64,000 nt of DNA from Nitrospirota bacterium (GCA_021785195.1 JAJYGC010000009.1:62001-126000); one strand, 5' to 3'; counted from the first letter of the stretch, positions 29,232-38,143 are shown. The notes: generated from the sequence alone by a model not told the origin. A program made the numbers and translations.

Positions 29232-29543
29232 TTAGTGCTCGTGTCCACCTTTGCTGCAGGGGGGGATCCGGACCACCAAATCTCCCCGAACGATGGCCTG
29301 GCAGGCAAGCCTGGATTTTAGTGTCAATCCTTCTGCTTCATCCAGTTGATCTTCCTCGTCTTCGTCCATTTCCGAAAGCTGTCCGAACCCTTCCTCGACG
29401 ATGACATGACAGGTCGAGCAGGCACAGACCCCTCCACAGTTATGCTCGATCGGGATTCCCGACCGGAGCGCGGCCTGAAGGATGGATTCCCCCTCCTTGA
29501 CCTCGATGGTCTTTCCCGAATCCTGAAAATGAATCTTTGGCAT
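29232..29543 (-). CDS. fdx: [2Fe-2S] ferredoxin of the ISC system
   Basis: Adrenodoxin-type ferredoxin that supplies electrons for cluster assembly. The cysteine pattern HNCGGVCACSTCHV plus the later Cys in SRLACQAI gives the four ligands, and the acidic DEDEEDQLDEAEGLT segment is typical of ISC Fdx. It has 103 residues, 17 bases after hscA. Confidence 0.95.
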   Translation of the reverse strand: MPKIHFQDSGKTIEVKEGESILQAALRSGIPIEHNCGGVCACSTCHVIVEEGFGQLSEMDEDEEDQLDEAEGLTLKSRLACQAIVRGDLVVRIPPCSKGGHEH

Positions 29544-29560
29544 CCGCCGGATCTCCCCTG

Positions 29561-31372
29561 TTACTCGTCCACTTGTTTTCCACCCAGCGCTTCCTGCACG
29601 GAATGGTTCATCAGCCTTTCCGCAAGCGGTTGGGTTGCCTTGTCCAGCTGGGTTGTTTCATTCCGTACGAGACGTCCGTCCGTTCCCTTCATCGCCTCTT
29701 CAAGGCGGGTCATCTGCGTCTGGATCAGAATCCGTTCTTCTTTCGGCACGATCAGGTCATCCAACCGGTCCAGCGCCCTCCTTGTTGCGTTTAAAACGGT
29801 TTGCGCTTCGGTTTTGGCATCGATCAGGAGACGGGTTTCGAAGTCTTCCTTGGCATGGACGAAGGATTCCTTGATCAGTTCCCGGACATCTTCCCGGCCA
29901 AGTCCATAGGAGGGGTGCACGACGACACCCTGAGACTTTCCCGTCCGCTGATCAAGCGCCCGGACATCCAGAATTCCGTTGGCATCGATCATGAAAGTCA
30001 CTTCAATCCGGGCGGCCCCGGCTGTCATGGGATCAATCCCCGTCAGGGAGAAACGGGCCAGGCTCCGATTATCCTTGGAGAGTTCCCGTTCTCCCTGGAG
30101 AACATGGATGTCAACCCGGGTCTGTCCGTCCAGAAAGGTCGTGAACATTTCCTTGGCCTGTGTCGGAATCGTTGTGTTTCGGGGAATCAGTGTCGACATG
30201 ACCCCTCCCATTGTTTCGATGCCGAGGGAAAGGGGGGTGACGTCGAGAAGGAGAAGGTCCTTCCGCTGTCCTGAAAGGATATGGCCCTGGACAGCGGCCC
30301 CTTCGGCCACGACAAGATCGGGGTCAACCGTGTCGTAAAGTGTTTTCCCGAAGAACTCCTGGACAGCCTCCTTGATTCGGGGAAGACGGGTCGCCCCCCC
30401 CACCAGAATGACTCCGTCGATTGAGTCGGGCTCGATCCCGGCATCATCCAGCGCCTTCCGGACGGGAACCATTGTCCGTTGGACCAGAGGCTCGACAAGG
30501 TCATTGAGTTTTGCTCGGGTCAAGGTCGTCCTGAAATGGAGCGCCGGAATGGCAATCTCCACCGAATGGGTCGAGGAAAGGGCGATTTTCGCTTTTTCGG
30601 CCTCTTTGCGAAGCAGATCACGAATTTCAGGCTTGTCCTGCGATCCGTTGACGGCCTTGAGGTCTTCTAGCCAGGAGGCCACTATCGCCGCATCAAAGTC
30701 GTCTCCGCCAAGGTGGGTGTCTCCGCTGGTCGCCCTGACTTCAAAAATTCCCTTTCGGATATCAAGCAGGCTGAAGTCGAATGTGCCCCCCCCAAGATCG
30801 TAGACGGCAAAAAGGCCGTCCTTTCCCGAGCCGAACCCATAAGCAAGAGCCGCTGCGGTGGGTTCGTTCACGATTCTCAGGACATTGAGCCCCGCCATTT
30901 CTCCGGCGTCTTTCGTGGCCTGCCTCTGGGCGTCATTGAAATAGGCCGGAACGGTGATGACCGCATCCCGGACTGGCTCGTTCAGATAAAATTCCGCCCG
31001 TTTTCTCAAATCCGAAAGGACCAGTGCCCCGATTTCGGGAGGGGAGAGATGACGATTCCGAAATCGGTCCGGAACCATCGGAAGTCCCCTGATGTCCTCA
31101 ACCGGGTAGGAAAGAAATGGCAGTTCCCCCGAGACCTCTTCGTATCCACGGCCCATGAGCCGCTTGGCGGAATAGACGACAACAGTTTCCGGGTCGTTGA
31201 GCCTTGCCCGCGCAGGATATCCCACCTGGACTCCGGATTGTGCGAATGCCACGACGGATGGAAGGAGGGAGCGGCCTTCTCCGTCGGGGATGACTTCGAC
31301 CCGTTCTCCGCGCAAAACGGCTATAAGGGAGTTGGTGGTACCCAGATCGATGCCGACAACAGTACGGGACAC
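29561..31372 (-). CDS. hscA: HscA, Hsp70-type chaperone for IscU
   Basis: Specialised Hsp70 that binds the LPPVK motif of IscU and helps release the cluster. ATPase signatures [31 protein letters not shown] and [16 protein letters not shown] are intact, and the substrate-binding domain follows [14 protein letters not shown]. It has 603 residues, near the usual 615. It starts with GTG, 10 bases after hscB. Confidence 0.95.
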   Translation of the reverse strand: MSRTVVGIDLGTTNSLIAVLRGERVEVIPDGEGRSLLPSVVAFAQSGVQVGYPARARLNDPETVVVYSAKRLMGRGYEEVSGELPFLSYPVEDIRGLPMVPDRFRNRHLSPPEIGALVLSDLRKRAEFYLNEPVRDAVITVPAYFNDAQRQATKDAGEMAGLNVLRIVNEPTAAALAYGFGSGKDGLFAVYDLGGGTFDFSLLDIRKGIFEVRATSGDTHLGGDDFDAAIVASWLEDLKAVNGSQDKPEIRDLLRKEAEKAKIALSSTHSVEIAIPALHFRTTLTRAKLNDLVEPLVQRTMVPVRKALDDAGIEPDSIDGVILVGGATRLPRIKEAVQEFFGKTLYDTVDPDLVVAEGAAVQGHILSGQRKDLLLLDVTPLSLGIETMGGVMSTLIPRNTTIPTQAKEMFTTFLDGQTRVDIHVLQGERELSKDNRSLARFSLTGIDPMTAGAARIEVTFMIDANGILDVRALDQRTGKSQGVVVHPSYGLGREDVRELIKESFVHAKEDFETRLLIDAKTEAQTVLNATRRALDRLDDLIVPKEERILIQTQMTRLEEAMKGTDGRLVRNETTQLDKATQPLAERLMNHSVQEALGGKQVDE

Positions 31373-31382
31373 AATTTCTCCT

Positions 31383-32054
31383 TCAGACCATCTGTCCGCG
31401 GGCAGAAGACGACCGCGTCTTCAAATCCCGTTCAATAGACTTCAAATATTTTCGGTATTCCAGGTTTCGGCTGAGGCTGGCGCGGCAGGAGAGAAGGGAA
31501 GAGTGATCCCTTCCCCCGGTCATTTGGTCAAGTTCAGCCATTCCTTCAAGAATCTTCGACTCGACATCCTTGATCCTGAGGGAGAGTGTCCGAAATGCGC
31601 CAATGCTATCCTGTGACTCCGCCTGCTCCTCCAATGACTCCTTGAACTCCATGATTTCCATGAGAAGCTCCGGCGGTAACGCCAGTTTCTGGCCCTGGGG
31701 AGAATGATGGGGGCCCGTCAGGTCAAGGTAATAGAGCGCCCGTTCAAAAGGGTCCTTGAGCGTTTTGAATGCCTGATTGAGCAGGGCGGCATTGTTCAGG
31801 CTGATGTCCTGTTCCGTTCCGTTTTCCAGCCGATGAAAGTCCGGGTGAAAAAGACGGCTTTTGAGATGGAACCGTTCCGTCAGTTCGTTCATGTCGACAA
31901 TCAGTTGAACGGGCAATCCCAGGATTGAAAAGAAATCCGCGTCATGCCCGATCGGCTGAATCTTGATGCACGAAGAACAGAGATCCGATTCTGACAGGCT
32001 CTCCCTGCAGTTCCAGCAAAGAGACGGATCGACCCTCTCGAACGAATGGGGCAC
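31383..32054 (-). CDS. hscB: HscB J-domain co-chaperone with N-terminal zinc ribbon
   Basis: J-protein that brings IscU to HscA and stimulates ATP hydrolysis. The HPD motif is in [14 protein letters not shown], and the C-terminal IscU-binding helices follow ([19 protein letters not shown]). An N-terminal CxxC...CxxC pair ([18 protein letters not shown]) forms a zinc ribbon like that of human HSCB, which E. coli HscB lacks. It has 223 residues. Confidence 0.93.
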   Translation of the reverse strand: MPHSFERVDPSLCWNCRESLSESDLCSSCIKIQPIGHDADFFSILGLPVQLIVDMNELTERFHLKSRLFHPDFHRLENGTEQDISLNNAALLNQAFKTLKDPFERALYYLDLTGPHHSPQGQKLALPPELLMEIMEFKESLEEQAESQDSIGAFRTLSLRIKDVESKILEGMAELDQMTGGRDHSSLLSCRASLSRNLEYRKYLKSIERDLKTRSSSARGQMV

Positions 32055-32143
32055 CCCTTCTCCTCCTTTTCACGGTTTTTTCCGGTGGGCAGGGCAGAGG
32101 CGAACTCTCCGACGATGAAGAGCCCCTGCCCTGTTTCAGGGGA

Positions 32144-32473
32144 TTAGACGGCGAACGACGTACCGCAACCGCAACTATGGGTGGCATTGGGGTTCTGGAA
32201 TTTGAATCCTCCTCCCATGATCCCGCCTCCCTGGAAGTCGAGAACGGACCCATCGAGGTAAACCATGGATTTCGGGTCAATCAGGATCCTGAGGCCCGAA
32301 GGACCTTCCTGGACTTCGTCAAACTCTCCGGGCTCATCTTCAAACTTGATCAGGTAAGAGAGACCCGAACACCCTCCGCCTTCAATCCCGAGCCGCAGGT
32401 ACTTCCCTTCCTTTTTCTGAATCTTCGACATCCGAAGAACTTCCGAGACGGCTGGCTCTGTCACATTGATCAT
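32144..32473 (-). CDS. iscA: IscA-type Fe-S assembly protein
   Basis: A-type carrier that accepts and passes on Fe-S clusters. The three conserved cysteines are in GGGCSGLSY and HSCGCGTSF. It has 109 residues. It sits between iscU and hscB in the classical order. An ErpA identity is possible on sequence alone. Confidence 0.93.
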   Translation of the reverse strand: MINVTEPAVSEVLRMSKIQKKEGKYLRLGIEGGGCSGLSYLIKFEDEPGEFDEVQEGPSGLRILIDPKSMVYLDGSVLDFQGGGIMGGGFKFQNPNATHSCGCGTSFAV

Positions 32474-32483
32474 GATTCCCTCC

Positions 32484-32885
32484 TCAGGCTTGAACGTTTT
32501 CTTTCAGGTCCTTTTTGGCCTTGTAGTCATTGATGGCGCCCTTGATGGCATCTTCTGCCAGGACGGAGCAATGTATCTTGACCGGGGGCAGATTCAGTTC
32601 CTGAACGATATCCGTGTTCTTGATCTGGAGTGCTTCCTCAATCGTTTTTCCTTTGACCCATTCAGTGGCCAGGGAACTTGATGCTATGGCACTTCCACAT
32701 CCGAATGTCTTGAACTTTGCTTCTTCGATGACACCGGAGTCATTGATCTTCAGCTGAAGCTTCATTACATCTCCGCATTCCGGTGCACCGACAATGCCCG
32801 TGCCGACATTTTCTTCCGTTTTCTCAAAGGACCCCATGTTTCTCGGGTTGTTATAGTGGTCGATAACCTTATCGCTATATGCCAT
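32484..32885 (-). CDS. iscU: IscU scaffold protein
   Basis: Scaffold on which [2Fe-2S] clusters are built. The three ligand cysteines (GAPECGDVMKL, TFGCGSAIASSS, KIHCSVLAEDA) and the HscA-binding LPPVK motif are intact. ATG at 32885 is preceded by GGGAGG. It has 133 residues. Since this scaffold looks fully functional, the degenerate state of the IscS upstream is all the more notable. Confidence 0.95.
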   Translation of the reverse strand: MAYSDKVIDHYNNPRNMGSFEKTEENVGTGIVGAPECGDVMKLQLKINDSGVIEEAKFKTFGCGSAIASSSLATEWVKGKTIEEALQIKNTDIVQELNLPPVKIHCSVLAEDAIKGAINDYKAKKDLKENVQA

Positions 32886-32957
32886 TTCTAGCCTCCCATT
32901 CAATTTCAGTGCAGTGTCGGAGATCCGACCGGAACATTGCGCGTAATTCCTGCGGTC

Positions 32958-34172
32958 TCAGTGAGAGTTCCACTGGACGGTTTTCAGGTCAATTCCCTCT
33001 TTTGCCATTTCGTAAAGAGGGGACATATCGCGGAGCCGGCTCACGGCCTCCTTGACCCGTCGTACGGAGTATGCAATTTCTTCTTCGGTGTTGAACCGGC
33101 CCACTGAAAACCGGATGGAGGAATGTGCGAGGTCGGTTCCAACTCCCAGCGCCCGGAGAACATAAGATGGTTCCAGCGTTGAAGAGGTACAGGCCGAACC
33201 CGAAGAGAGTGCAATCTCCTTGAGCCCCATCAGAAGGGCTTCCCCCTCGACAAAGGCAAAAGAAAGATTGGACACGGCGGGGGAACGATGTTCCACGTCT
33301 CCGTTGATGCTCACATAGTCCAGCTCCTCCAAGATCCCGTTTTCGAGCTTGTCTCTCAGGTTCTGGAGGAATCGAATCTCCCCGTCCCAATTTTCCCTGA
33401 GGATCCGGCAGGCCATCCCCATCCCGACGATGCCGGGGGTGTTGAGGGTTCCAGACCTGAGTCCCCGTTCGTGTCCACCGCCGTCGATTTGCGCAGTCAG
33501 CCGAACCCGGGGGTTCTTCCGTCGGACATAAAGGACTCCGACCCCTTTCGGGCCATAGATGAGGTGGGCGTTCATGGAAAGGAGGTCAATGTTCATCCTG
33601 TTGACATCCAGAGGCATGACCCCAGCGGCGTAACTTGCATTGACGTGGAACAGGACGCCTTTTTCCCGGGTGATTTTCCCGATCTCCTCAAGGGGCTGGA
33701 TGGTCCCAATCTCGTGATTGACCGCCATCGTGCAGACCAGAATGGTTTCGGGGCGGATGGCCTCCCTGACTTTTTCAGGGTCAACCCTTCCCTTGCTGTC
33801 CACCGGAATGATGGTGACGGTAAAGCCATGCCGCTCCAGTGAATGGAGGGGATCCAGCAGGGAGCGGATATCCGTTTCAACGGCGATCAGGTGGTTCCCT
33901 TTTTCCCGGTACATCTCGGCAATTCCCTTGATTGCCAGATTGTCGGATTCGGTCATGCCGGAAGTAAAGACGATCTCTTTCGGATCGGCCTTGATCAGGG
34001 CTGCTACGTCGGAACGGGCCTGGTCCACCCCTTCCTCCGCCTTCCATCCATAGGAATGGTTGCGGGAAGAGGCGTTTCCGTAGTCCTCGGTGAAGTAGGG
34101 AATCATTGCGTCGAGGACGCGTGGATCCAGCCTAGTGGTAGCGTGGTTGTCCAAATAAATTGATCGATCCAT
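32958..34172 (-). CDS. IscS-like protein lacking the PLP lysine and other PLP contacts
   Basis: Homologous over its full 404 residues to the cysteine desulfurase IscS, with the same start (IYLDNHATT), the Cys328 loop (LSSGSACTSSTLEPSYVL) and the C-terminal IscU-binding segment. The catalytic site has changed. The lysine of the SGHK motif is Leu204 (NAHLIYGPKG), the PLP-ring aspartate is Asn178 and the phenolic-oxygen glutamine is Tyr181 (HVNASYAAG). The histidine that stacks on PLP is Ile102 (ETDIRSLLD) and Asn155 is His153. The Leu codon CTC (33561-33563) differs from a Lys codon at two or three bases. It probably cannot bind PLP covalently or desulfurate cysteine; it may be a scaffold or sulfur relay. 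Confidence 0.9.
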   Translation of the reverse strand: MDRSIYLDNHATTRLDPRVLDAMIPYFTEDYGNASSRNHSYGWKAEEGVDQARSDVAALIKADPKEIVFTSGMTESDNLAIKGIAEMYREKGNHLIAVETDIRSLLDPLHSLERHGFTVTIIPVDSKGRVDPEKVREAIRPETILVCTMAVNHEIGTIQPLEEIGKITREKGVLFHVNASYAAGVMPLDVNRMNIDLLSMNAHLIYGPKGVGVLYVRRKNPRVRLTAQIDGGGHERGLRSGTLNTPGIVGMGMACRILRENWDGEIRFLQNLRDKLENGILEELDYVSINGDVEHRSPAVSNLSFAFVEGEALLMGLKEIALSSGSACTSSTLEPSYVLRALGVGTDLAHSSIRFSVGRFNTEEEIAYSVRRVKEAVSRLRDMSPLYEMAKEGIDLKTVQWNSH

Positions 34173-34602
34173 TCAGGACTCCTCCCGTTGCGGGAACGGC
34201 TTGGGTCAACTCCTCAAGGGTCATGTCCTCGAGGAGCCACATGATTTTCCCCTGAATTTTTTCCAGGGGCGAGCGAATATCACAATTATCAATCTGCTGG
34301 CAAATTTTATCCTGTCCTTCAGAACAGCTGAGAATTCCGACGGGGCCATCGATCGCATCAATGACATTCAGGATTGAAATTTCCCGACCGGGCTTCTTGA
34401 GCGAATAGCCACCCTTTGGGGCATGGTGGCTCTGAAGGATCCCCTTCTTTGAAAGCTTCTGTAATACCTTTGCCAAGATTTCGGTGGGGATCTGGTACGC
34501 TTCCGAAATCTCCCGGATGTTCACAATCTGCTCCGGCTCCTGCTGCGACAGAAAGCTAAGTGCCAAAAGGGCATAGTCCACTTTTTTCGTCAACTTGAGC
34601 AA
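34132..34602 (-). CDS. iscR: IscR-like Rrf2-family regulator
   Basis: Fe-S-sensing repressor of the isc operon. The winged helix (LKLTKKVDYALLALSFLSQ) and three cysteines spaced C-x7-C-x5-C (SCSEGQDKICQQIDNC) are present. TTG at 34602 is chosen: GGAG lies 7 bases upstream and it gives the family's short N-terminus, whereas the ATG 75 bases earlier reads through the promoter. The 3' end overlaps the start of the IscS-like gene by 41 bases, so the two are tightly linked. Confidence 0.88.
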   Translation of the reverse strand: MLKLTKKVDYALLALSFLSQQEPEQIVNIREISEAYQIPTEILAKVLQKLSKKGILQSHHAPKGGYSLKKPGREISILNVIDAIDGPVGILSCSEGQDKICQQIDNCDIRSPLEKIQGKIMWLLEDMTLEELTQAVPATGGVLNGSINLFGQPRYH

Positions 34603-34626
34603 TGGAGTCTCCGACTCATTTAATCG

Positions 34627-34643
34627 CAGACCGAAATGGTCTG
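34627..34643. promoter_or_regulatory. Palindrome at the isc promoter, candidate operator
   Basis: CAGACC-N5-GGTCTG, a perfect 6-bp dyad, lies just downstream of the -10 box where transcription should start. It is well placed for autoregulation by IscR. It does not match a known IscR site that I can recall. Confidence 0.5.
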
Positions 34644-34648
34644 TGATC

Positions 34649-34677
34649 AATATAGCATTCTCGCGCTCCATCGTCAA
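34649..34677 (-). promoter_or_regulatory. sigma70-type promoter of the isc operon
   Basis: On the minus strand, -35 TTGACG (34672-34677) and -10 TATATT (34649-34654) are separated by exactly 17 bases. The iscR TTG start is about 47 bases downstream of the -10. Confidence 0.72.
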
Positions 34678-34682
34678 ACTCT

Positions 34683-34717
34683 GATCTCCCCGAAGGACGC
34701 ACTCCTTCGGGGAGATC
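34683..34717 (-). terminator. Strong hairpin terminator after the PLD-like membrane protein gene
   Basis: A perfect 15-bp inverted repeat (GATCTCCCCGAAGGA / TCCTTCGGGGAGATC) with a 5-base loop lies 10 bases beyond the stop of the gene at 34728. It also insulates the isc promoter from upstream transcription. No long T run follows on the minus strand. Confidence 0.75.
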
Positions 34718-34727
34718 TTTCGGCGGG

Positions 34728-35780
34728 TTATCCGACTGGAAGCGAGTGGAGGGGGATGGAGTGGTCCCAGATCACCTTGAAGTTGGCATCCATTCTCCGA
34801 ATCCGTTCAAAAAGGAGGAGTGTTGCCTGGACAGAGAGCTGTTTCTGGAAGGGAATGGGAATGTCTGCCCAACCCTTCGAGCCCTGGAGAAGAATGCGGC
34901 CATCAAGCACCGCGTAGGGGCGGAGCCATTTCGGTGTGTCCGGGGGAAGCAGTCGAACCGATATTCCTGCCGAAAGAAGGGTGGCAATGGTTTCCCGGTC
35001 TTCCTGCAGTGTTTCAGGGCGCACAAGAATCCGGATCTTGAGCCCTCGGGCCTGATCCTGGCGCAATGCTTCCAGAATGCGATAGGGCTTGATGAAGCGG
35101 AAAATGATCATATGGACCGATTTCCTGGATTGAAGCAGTTTCTCCGCAACGATATTCCTGGCGAACAGTCCCCCGCCGATGGATTGGTTTCCGGCGGAGT
35201 CCATCCCGATCCCCAGTCCGACGATTACGCCGATCAGGAGGATCGTTGCCAAAGAAATCCTGCTGAACGGGAATATCTGGAAGGACCCCTTCTGGGGTGG
35301 AGGTTCCGGCCTCTCCAGGGAAAGGATGTATTTCCCGAACAGGGGGAAGAATAGGTTCCCTCCGATGAATCCGATGAAGACGAATGCCGTGTCGGAAAGG
35401 AGCGCATAAAGGTAAGCGATGGCACAAACGAGAGCTGGAACCAGAAGGTAGCTGTTTCTGGAGGCCTGGCCGGGAACCAGACTTCCCATCCAGACCCGGG
35501 AGACAAGGAGGTGCAAAATGGAGGATGCGGTAAAGATCGACATTCCCCATCCCATGATCCTCAATCCCTTGACCTGGTCGGCCATGAAAGCGCTGGTCAG
35601 TCCAGACATTCCGAAGATCATGCCCAAGATCATGATGAACACGATACCCATTGTGATCATGGCAAATTGTTCATTCCGCTGTCGTTGTTCCGGATCGCTG
35701 AATTCAGGAGGAATGTTTTTCTCCTGAAAGGGGATCTGGTCGAAGTTGTCAGATTCGGATGCGGAATGGGTTTCGGTCAA
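34728..35780 (-). CDS. Membrane protein with a degenerate phospholipase-D-like domain
   Basis: It has 350 residues. Four or five membrane helices come first (FAMITMGIVFIMILGMIFG, YLLVPALVCAIAYLYALL, LATILLIGVIVGLGIGM). The C-terminal part has the order of a PLD half-domain (ILEALRQDQARGLKIRILV ... YAVLDGRILLQGSKGW), but the HxK of the HKD motif is replaced by LRP. The Asp and Gly-Ser remain, so hydrolysis is unlikely. It is the last gene of a three-gene minus-strand set with the CNNM protein. Confidence 0.6.
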   Translation of the reverse strand: MTETHSASESDNFDQIPFQEKNIPPEFSDPEQRQRNEQFAMITMGIVFIMILGMIFGMSGLTSAFMADQVKGLRIMGWGMSIFTASSILHLLVSRVWMGSLVPGQASRNSYLLVPALVCAIAYLYALLSDTAFVFIGFIGGNLFFPLFGKYILSLERPEPPPQKGSFQIFPFSRISLATILLIGVIVGLGIGMDSAGNQSIGGGLFARNIVAEKLLQSRKSVHMIIFRFIKPYRILEALRQDQARGLKIRILVRPETLQEDRETIATLLSAGISVRLLPPDTPKWLRPYAVLDGRILLQGSKGWADIPIPFQKQLSVQATLLLFERIRRMDANFKVIWDHSIPLHSLPVG

Positions 35781-35814
35781 GAAGAATCCTCCATCGGTGT
35801 GCAGGGCAAGATGA

Positions 35815-36381
35815 TCAATGTGTTTGTGTCTGGGGGGACAGGCCGGTCAGGACAACGGGCTTCATATGGAAGCGTCCTCCGATCCTCTCACCCATGAAGA
35901 GCGTTACGGTGATCGGGAGGTGGTGGGGTGTATCCGGAAAGGAAATCAACGTTTCGTAGGTTTCTCCAGGCCGGAAGTGTTTGTAGGGGGGAGGGTCAAA
36001 GGTTCCGAGGACCATTCGTCCATCGGACTCGACAAAATTCGGCACTTCGTACGAACCTATTTCAATGGTTGGGTCAGAGGAGGGAGGATGAAAGGAGAAC
36101 CTTACGTCGATCCATGTTTTTTGGCCGGATTCCCTGATGGACATCGCCGTGATGTCCAGATTGGAATCGTGAAACGTAGACTGGGTCTTGAGGGAGAACA
36201 TCCTCGGGGATTCGATGGTGGCCAAGGGGCCGTCCGGTCGATCGGAGGAAAGCGGCTTTTGATGGCTCACCATTGATTTGAACATGGCGGACACCATCAG
36301 TCCGATCAGCAGTCCGGCGAGAACAATCAACCATTCCCGTGGTTTCAGCCTTCGGATGGGGGCCAGGAGAATATCCAGCAT
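35815..36381 (-). CDS. Membrane-anchored protein of unknown function
   Basis: It has 188 residues. A basic N-terminus and one membrane helix (WLIVLAGLLIGLMVSAMF) anchor an outside beta-rich domain (LDITAMSIRESGQKTWIDVRF, ETLISFPDTPHHLPITVTL) that looks like an immunoglobulin-like fold. Function is unknown. It starts directly after the CNNM gene stop. Confidence 0.6.
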   Translation of the reverse strand: MLDILLAPIRRLKPREWLIVLAGLLIGLMVSAMFKSMVSHQKPLSSDRPDGPLATIESPRMFSLKTQSTFHDSNLDITAMSIRESGQKTWIDVRFSFHPPSSDPTIEIGSYEVPNFVESDGRMVLGTFDPPPYKHFRPGETYETLISFPDTPHHLPITVTLFMGERIGGRFHMKPVVLTGLSPQTQTH

Positions 36382-37824
36382 TTACTGTTTTCTCCTGATT
36401 TTGGGGTCATTGGGCAAGTCATTCCATTGAATCCGGGGTGTGGGGGGGGTGACCGGCGGCATTTCCGGTACTGGTTCGATCTTGACGCGGGATACCCGAT
36501 GTTTGTCCATGTCGACGATGGTAATTTTCATGTTGTTTTCGTAGAAAAACTCACCTCCCCGGGGAATGGTCTGCAACTGTGCGATGACATAGCCTGCAAG
36601 TGTCTCGTAGTCGTCTCCCTCGGGAAAATTGAGGTTGTAGTCTTCCCGAAGATCCCGGATCGATTGGGAGGCGTCTATCAGGAAGGAGCCATCCCGGAGC
36701 CGCTCCACCGGTTTCTGGATGTCATCGCTCTCATCTTCGATTTCCCCGACAAGCTCCTCCAGAAGATCTTCCATCGTCACGAGACCTTCCATTGTCCCAT
36801 ATTCGGAAAGCACCAGTGCCATCTGAGTCCTGCGTTTTTGCATTTCCTTCAGGGTGTGGGCCACCTTCATTGATTCCGGTATAAAGAAGGGGGCGTGAAC
36901 GAGGTCTGTGAGCCGGGCTTTCTGTCCCTGTGCGAACTTATCAAAGAGATCCTTGTAATAAAGGATTCCAACCACATCGCCCGTGCTGCCCCGGGTGACC
37001 GGATATCGCGAAAACCGGTGGTCTGAAAGAAACTGGATGGCTTGCTCTATGGGCATGGAGGCGTCCATGGAGACAATTTTCATCCGGGGAATCATGACTT
37101 CCCTGACGGAGATGTCCGTAAACTTGAATACGCTCTGGATCAAATCCTGTTCCGCCCGGTTGATGACCCCGTGTTCAGTCCCTTCCTTGAGAAGGAGGTC
37201 CAGTTCTTCCGGGCTGATCGGGTAGGCTGTTTTCCCGGTGGTCACGCCGATCAGGTGCAGAAATCCCTGGCTGGTGGAGGTAACGATCTTGACCGGGATG
37301 GATAGGACATCAGCCAGGAAAAGAGTTGGTCGTGAAAGGAGCATGGCTATCCGTTCGTTGTTTCGAATGGCCAGGGTCTTGGGAGCGATCTCACCCAGAA
37401 CGAGCATGGAGTAGACCTGGAAGAGGATGATTCCGGATACGGCAAGCGGCAGGAGAAAGTGGAATTCCTGAACAATGGGAAGGCTGTTGAGGCGTGGTTT
37501 CAGGAATTCATAGGTCACCGTCCCGGTCAAGGCCGATGTCATGGATGTGATCAGGGTCATGAGAACCTGAACGGTGGCAACGAATCGTTCCGGATCTTTC
37601 CTGAGGCGTTCGATGGCGAGTGTTTCCGGAGCTCCGTTCGTGGCCATCTGGTGAACCCGTGACAGGCGGATCGAGATGATGGAAAGCTCCGCTGCGGCCA
37701 GAAAGGCATTTATGAGGATCAGAAACACAATGGCAATGAAATCAAGCCAAACGGGAACCATGTCGGAAGGGTATCCTTTCGGGTAGGCGGCTGTCGGAAT
37801 GGACGACCGCCTTTCCATTATCAT
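36382..37824 (-). CDS. CNNM/CorC-family membrane protein with CBS domains
   Basis: It has 480 residues. An N-terminal DUF21/CNNM membrane domain (LDFIAIVFLILINAFLAAAELS) is followed by two CBS domains (VREVMIPRMKIVSMDASMP, LTDLVHAPFFIPESMK) and a C-terminal CorC_HlyC domain (SFLIDASQSIRDLREDYNL, EGDDYETLAGYVIAQL). Members are linked to magnesium or cobalt efflux; the older name is hemolysin-like. A later ATG (MVPVWLDF, residue 22) could be the true start. Confidence 0.88.
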   Translation of the reverse strand: MIMERRSSIPTAAYPKGYPSDMVPVWLDFIAIVFLILINAFLAAAELSIISIRLSRVHQMATNGAPETLAIERLRKDPERFVATVQVLMTLITSMTSALTGTVTYEFLKPRLNSLPIVQEFHFLLPLAVSGIILFQVYSMLVLGEIAPKTLAIRNNERIAMLLSRPTLFLADVLSIPVKIVTSTSQGFLHLIGVTTGKTAYPISPEELDLLLKEGTEHGVINRAEQDLIQSVFKFTDISVREVMIPRMKIVSMDASMPIEQAIQFLSDHRFSRYPVTRGSTGDVVGILYYKDLFDKFAQGQKARLTDLVHAPFFIPESMKVAHTLKEMQKRRTQMALVLSEYGTMEGLVTMEDLLEELVGEIEDESDDIQKPVERLRDGSFLIDASQSIRDLREDYNLNFPEGDDYETLAGYVIAQLQTIPRGGEFFYENNMKITIVDMDKHRVSRVKIEPVPEMPPVTPPTPRIQWNDLPNDPKIRRKQ

Positions 37825-37839
37825 CCAAATCTTTGATCC

Positions 37840-37869
37840 TTGACAATAAAGAGGGATGATGTCTATATT
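37840..37869 (+). promoter_or_regulatory. Near-consensus sigma70 promoter of the 38-residue membrane peptide gene
   Basis: Perfect -35 TTGACA (37840-37845) and -10 TATATT (37864-37869) with an 18-base spacer. It leaves a leader of about 78 bases before the ATG at 37954. Confidence 0.75.
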
Positions 37870-37953
37870 GGGTTGGTCGTTTTTCGTTCCTTAATAAAGG
37901 TTTTTAGCGTTTTCCGGGGGATCTTCCCATCCCAAACCGAGGGGGACTCGAAC

Positions 37954-38070
37954 ATGGTCAATTTTAGCAATGCTGTGCCCGCCAATCCGTCGTTTGGAAG
38001 CTGGGTGACATTGATGGTAGTCGTGGCAGCCTTGTTTGCCTGGGGCTTTGTGACCTCTTCACAGAAGTAG
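37954..38070 (+). CDS. 38-residue single-pass membrane peptide
   Basis: The ATG at 37954 has GAGGGGGA 7-13 bases upstream. The peptide (start MVNFSNAVPANPSFG) is one membrane helix (WVTLMVVVAALFAWGFV) with short polar ends. Size and shape resemble accessory subunits of respiratory complexes such as small cbb3-oxidase or bd-oxidase peptides. No family is recognised and no oxidase gene is near. It has its own strong promoter and terminator, so it is probably highly expressed as a single gene. Confidence 0.7.
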   Translation: MVNFSNAVPANPSFGSWVTLMVVVAALFAWGFVTSSQK

Positions 38071-38109
38071 GGTCGACCCGGGTTAATTGCCCAGGGCTTG
38101 ATTGCTGGA

Positions 38110-38143
38110 AAGGGCTTGGCCGAATGCTTTCGGCCAGGCCCTT
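38110..38143 (+). terminator. Intrinsic terminator of the 38-residue peptide gene
   Basis: A 15-bp stem with one G-T pair (AAGGGCTTGGCCGAA / TTCGGCCAGGCCCTT) and a 4-base loop, followed by TCGTGTTT. It lies 39 bases after the stop codon. Confidence 0.75.

Noticed and set aside
33561-33563. Sequencing error as the cause of the missing IscS lysine
   Set aside because: CTC differs from Lys codons at two or three bases, and several other PLP contacts are changed as well while the frame is intact.
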